In this document: positions 6,033 through 8,507 of the stretch, in pieces
Numbering within the stretch: the stretch's first letter is position 1
Layout of the letters: each line of letters starts with the position of its first letter
Assembly (NCBI GenBank): GCA_000435055.1
Contig: FR879709.1
Location: forward strand, 210,952 to 219,458
Direction: 5' to 3'
Length of the DNA stretch: 8,507 nt
Origin: Clostridium sp. CAG:138
GTDB lineage: Bacteria; Bacillota; Clostridia; Christensenellales; CAG-138
The notes under the pieces: model-generated
Told to the model about the DNA's origin: nothing
The model's input: the letters and a program-made list of their open reading frames with translations, nothing else
The model's database searches: none
Program-made: the position numbers and the translations under genes

Positions 6033-7132
6033 CGTTCTACCTCCCAGCAAAAACGATAGTTCAGATAATTATCAACCTCATTTTGAATTGTTGCATTCAG
6101 GTTCGTAACGAAGTAATATGCACATGCCAAAAGCACAACACAAAAAAGTGCGGCAGCCCGCTGCTGCCCCGAGAGGGTCAGCCGTCGGATTTTGCCCAAT
6201 TCCGTATCCTTTTCCGGATAGAACATCATCGGCAGATACAGGATCAGAAGCTGAAAATAATAATCCGTAAGGCGCGTAAAGACATTATCGAACCCGGAAA
6301 ACATCTGCAAAACGGCCGCAACTATCATGAGATTTAGCAGCTTTGTAAAATTCTTTCCGGAGAAACCGCGCAGCACGATTCCGGCAATAACGAGTGCCGT
6401 AATTATCAAAAAGCGGCCGCCCACGCGGGTATTAACCATAAAGTCCGTTTCATCGTAATAGAAACTACTGATAAACGCGACGATTTGATTTCTGAATACG
6501 AATATCAAAGCCGCACAAATCGCATAAAGTATGAGTTTTTTTGTATTCAGTCGGCTTTTGGCAATCCAGTACGCCGGAAGAAATATCAACGCCGGAACAT
6601 GGACACATCCGGCCAATGCGGTCCAAAGAAGGAATTTCTTCGGATTCTCCTCCATAATGCCGATAAAGGCAAACATTAATAAGCCCATTGCCAATGCTTG
6701 TTTAATTGCACTGAACCCGAACACATAAAAGCCAAAACAATTCCAAAGCAGATAGCTGAGCCAAGGTGCAGGCGAATAACGAAATACAATGACTGCAACC
6801 GCGGCCTCCGTCACAATTGCGATAAAGATAAGAAATACCTGAAAATCGCCGTCGGATACTGTCGAAAACAGTTTTTGGAGCCAGAAAAATCCGAAATTCC
6901 TGCCTCCGTTGAAAACTTCGGCGCTGAACCAACCCGGTTCGATTATGTTATAATACCCCCATGCATATTTGCGCAAATCGCCTGTAAGGTACATATACCG
7001 CCAGCCGCAGATGAATGTATGCAGAATCGCCATAAGTGCGATATAGATTTTTTTCTTATTGCCGTGCTGCGGAATCAAAAAGCCGAAACCCAGTACCGCC
7101 GCAACAACATAGTAATAGACTTTTACGCCCAT
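6029..7132 (-). CDS. EpsG-family membrane protein, candidate polysaccharide polymerase
   Basis: A 367-residue, strongly hydrophobic protein with roughly ten predicted membrane spans. Its landmarks fit the EpsG family of Firmicute capsule and exopolysaccharide loci: an early CGWRYMYLTGDLRKY segment (42-56), where the family usually has R-x-G-x-D-x-x-x-Y; SAIKQALAMG (141-150), matching the family's S-x-R/K-Q-x-x-A segment; CVHVPALIFLP (176-186), matching the H-x-S/x-A-L-I element; and FTRLTDYYF near the last third. EpsG-like proteins are thought to polymerise repeat units, playing the role of Wzy, although few have been tested. The ATG at 7132 directly follows the upstream stop and is preceded by GGGGAG at 7143-7138 with a five-base spacer, which supports this start. 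The end (TGA, 6031-6029) overlaps the start of the next gene by four bases (ATGA). The family call is by motif pattern only. An O-antigen-ligase-like role is less likely but possible. Confidence 0.75.
   Translation of the reverse strand: MGVKVYYYVVAAVLGFGFLIPQHGNKKKIYIALMAILHTFICGWRYMYLTGDLRKYAWGYYNIIEPGWFSAEVFNGGRNFGFFWLQKLFSTVSDGDFQVFLIFIAIVTEAAVAVIVFRYSPAPWLSYLLWNCFGFYVFGFSAIKQALAMGLLMFAFIGIMEENPKKFLLWTALAGCVHVPALIFLPAYWIAKSRLNTKKLILYAICAALIFVFRNQIVAFISSFYYDETDFMVNTRVGGRFLIITALVIAGIVLRGFSGKNFTKLLNLMIVAAVLQMFSGFDNVFTRLTDYYFQLLILYLPMMFYPEKDTELGKIRRLTLSGQQRAAALFCVVLLACAYYFVTNLNATIQNEVDNYLNYRFCWEVER
6040..6045 (-). promoter_or_regulatory. Ribosome binding site fixing the GT2 start at 6032
   Basis: GGGAGG on the minus strand lies seven bases before the ATG at 6032-6030. 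It decides the start: a longer reading frame could begin with TTG at 6050, but that would place the binding site inside the coding region, and the GT2 fold begins right at the ATG (MIFSVIIPCYN). The site lies inside the last codons of the preceding EpsG-family gene. Confidence 0.8.
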
Positions 7133-8251
7133 TTACTCTCCCCGTTTCTTTCGCAGTTCCGCTTCAAAAAAAGCTTCCGTCTCCCCTGCCAGCCTCTCGC
7201 ATTTAAAGTCCTTCCCGCGCAGCTTTGCCTGCTCTGCATAGTGTGAAAGCAAGCCGGGTTCGGTCAACATTCGTTTGACGCCTTCATAAAATGCTTCGTC
7301 ATCGTTTGCGGTAATTAAGCCGTATTCGCTGTCGCCGAGGATCTCACGCATGCCGGAAACATCAGTGGTGACGATGGGTTTTCCTAAGATCAAACCTTCC
7401 GTGACGAAGGTGCTGAAGCCTTCAAATATAGACGAGCACACCAGAAGGTCGGCGGCATGCATCAGGTTATACGGATTCTCACGGAAACCCAGCAGTTTTG
7501 CCGATGTTTCCAGATGATTCTCGCGGATATACGCTTCCAGCTTGGTACGTTCTTCCCCTTCGCCGATAATCCAAAGCTCATGATCAATCCCTTCATCCAG
7601 AAGTTGTTTATGCATGCTCAACGCACGAACAAAATGCTTTGGAGCAGACAGCCTGCCGACAGCTGCAACAGTAAACTTTTGCTTTTTTACACCGATCGGC
7701 AACTCTGCCAATGCCTTGACGGCTATTTCTGAATCATCAATTGTGTTATATATGGTTTCGGTCGAAACTGTGTCCTGATAAAGCTCAACAAAGCTCCTGC
7801 GTACATTTTCTGAAACACATACTGCAATATCGTACCTTTTATAGTACCTTTTTGTTGTCGCTGCAAATTCTTCCGGCGATACCCAGCTTTTCAAATCCGA
7901 ATGAACCCATGCCAATTTCAATGCTTTTTTATTTGTTGAGCCCGCCATGATTTTTGTTGAACCGCATTCAAGATAAGCAGCCTCAATATCATAATCGCCC
8001 TTGATATGCAGCGGGTAAGTCAAACCGAGTGCCGCTTCTGTCCGCATCAGCAAATCCGTCATGCGATTCTTTGCCGGATAGCAGTATTTATATTTAATGC
8101 CCGGTGCGAGTTTTTCCTTCACGACCTCGGGATAGAGCGTCTGAACGGTTATCGAAAACCGCTCCTTGTCCATTGCGTTTACAAGGTTGCAAAGAACTTT
8201 TTCAGCCCCGCCGCCGGAAAGGGATTCGATGAAGAAGAGGATGTTAATCAT
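7133..8251 (-). CDS. Glycosyltransferase family 4 (GT-B fold)
   Basis: A 372-residue protein of normal GT4 length. The N-terminal domain starts with a beta strand and glycine loop (MINILFFIESLSGGGAEK, Gly at 13-15), typical of the acceptor domain. The C-terminal domain has AAVGRLSAPKH (196-206), a strand with WIIGEGEE (227-234), and the EX7E pair at Glu277 and Glu285 in FEGFSTFVTEG, followed by GKPIVTTDVSG. These features identify a retaining GT4 enzyme adding a sugar to the growing repeat unit in the cytoplasm; the sugar cannot be predicted. I chose the ATG at 8251 because the family begins directly at this first strand and the upstream gene stops at 8253. An in-frame ATG at 8275 would add eight residues and overlap that gene. 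No strong ribosome binding site precedes 8251, so translational coupling to the upstream gene is likely. The stop (TAA, 7135-7133) abuts the next ATG. Confidence 0.9.
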   Translation of the reverse strand: MINILFFIESLSGGGAEKVLCNLVNAMDKERFSITVQTLYPEVVKEKLAPGIKYKYCYPAKNRMTDLLMRTEAALGLTYPLHIKGDYDIEAAYLECGSTKIMAGSTNKKALKLAWVHSDLKSWVSPEEFAATTKRYYKRYDIAVCVSENVRRSFVELYQDTVSTETIYNTIDDSEIAVKALAELPIGVKKQKFTVAAVGRLSAPKHFVRALSMHKQLLDEGIDHELWIIGEGEERTKLEAYIRENHLETSAKLLGFRENPYNLMHAADLLVCSSIFEGFSTFVTEGLILGKPIVTTDVSGMREILGDSEYGLITANDDEAFYEGVKRMLTEPGLLSHYAEQAKLRGKDFKCERLAGETEAFFEAELRKKRGE

Positions 8252-8252
8252 A

Positions 8253-8507
8253 TTATCTGCTTTCGTAAATCGCATAAATCTTTTTCATTACAGTGCCGGC
8301 ATCAAAGCCGGACTGCCGCATCTGTGCGGCATATTTTTCAGACGATTCTCGTTTCGCACCGCAAATCGCATCCACCCATGCCGATTGCTCGTTCAGCGGC
8401 AGCGGTTGGAGCAGGTCTGTCAGAAAAACGTCCTCCGGCACCCGATCGGAAATCACACAAGGAAGCCCATTGGATTGCACCTCGATGATGGACAACGGCA
8501 TTCCTTC
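8253..8507 (-). CDS. Glycosyltransferase family 4, C-terminal fragment (5' end outside window)
   Basis: This is the last 84 residues of a gene entering from the right edge; the stop is TAA at 8255-8253. The visible protein opens with EGMPLSIIE, which fits the EX7E nucleotide-sugar binding motif of GT4 enzymes: the first Glu is the first visible residue and the second is residue 9. It continues EVQSNGLPCVISD, the usual strand-helix-strand that follows this motif in GT-B fold retaining glycosyltransferases of capsule and exopolysaccharide clusters. By family knowledge it would transfer a sugar from a nucleotide-sugar donor to a lipid-linked glycan on the cytoplasmic side of the membrane. The donor and acceptor cannot be told. 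An ATG at 8501 is inside the motif and should not be taken as the start. The next gene begins one base after this stop, so the two are co-transcribed. Confidence 0.85.
   Translation of the reverse strand, partial: EGMPLSIIEVQSNGLPCVISDRVPEDVFLTDLLQPLPLNEQSAWVDAICGAKRESSEKYAAQMRQSGFDAGTVMKKIYAIYESR

Noticed and set aside
6033..6050. Upstream TTG start for the GT2 gene at 6050
   Set aside because: It would put a strong ribosome binding site inside the coding region and add residues before the conserved opening strand of the family; the ATG at 6032 fits better.
6698..7246. A 182-codon plus-strand open frame opposite the EpsG-family gene
   Set aside because: It spans the junction of two well-supported minus-strand genes and shows no domain-like pattern; it is a shadow frame.
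8252..8275. Upstream ATG start for the complete GT4 gene at 8275
   Set aside because: The extra eight residues precede the usual family start, overlap the preceding gene, and have no good binding site.

Overview
The window is an 8.5 kb slice of a surface-polysaccharide biosynthesis operon. Every convincing gene lies on the minus strand, so the operon reads right to left. The organism is most likely a Gram-positive Firmicute, probably in the Clostridia. The grounds are strong AGGAG-type ribosome binding sites, GTG as well as ATG starts, an EpsG-family membrane protein, and a Stealth phosphotransferase beside a TagG/Wzm-like ABC-2 permease. No gene was matched to a named species, so this placement is an inference from gene content.

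In order of transcription: the last 84 residues of a GT4 glycosyltransferase that enters from the right edge (8507-8253); a complete GT4 glycosyltransferase (8251-7133); an EpsG-family multi-pass membrane protein, the candidate repeat-unit polymerase (7132-6029); a GT2 glycosyltransferase (6032-5046); two consecutive, dissimilar membrane acyltransferases of the acyltransferase-3 superfamily (5053-4088 and 4095-3064); a Stealth-family sugar-phosphate transferase (3054-2053); a GT4 glycosyltransferase gene split by a frameshift (2056-846); and the first 276 codons of an ABC-2 polysaccharide-export permease that runs off the left edge (830-1).

The genes are packed with almost no spacers. Four junctions overlap by 4 or 8 bases, one is directly abutting (TAA followed by ATG), and the gaps are 1, 9 and 15 bases. 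No internal promoter, terminator, RNA gene, CRISPR array or mobile element is visible, and there is no non-coding stretch longer than 15 bases.

As a pathway, the GT4 and GT2 enzymes would build an oligosaccharide on a cytoplasmic lipid carrier. The Stealth enzyme would add a sugar-1-phosphate to give a phosphodiester linkage, and the acyltransferases would decorate sugars with acetyl or similar groups. The ABC-2 permease, with an ATPase expected beyond the left edge, would export the product. Having both a candidate polymerase (EpsG family) and an ABC exporter is a mixed design.

The most striking feature is a 35-bp imperfect tandem duplication (1658-1727) inside the second GT4 gene. It adds 35 bases, shifts the frame and splits the gene. 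Removing one copy restores a single 391-codon glycosyltransferase frame. The first acyltransferase upstream of the Stealth gene (4095-3064) is also clearly more AT-rich than its neighbours.
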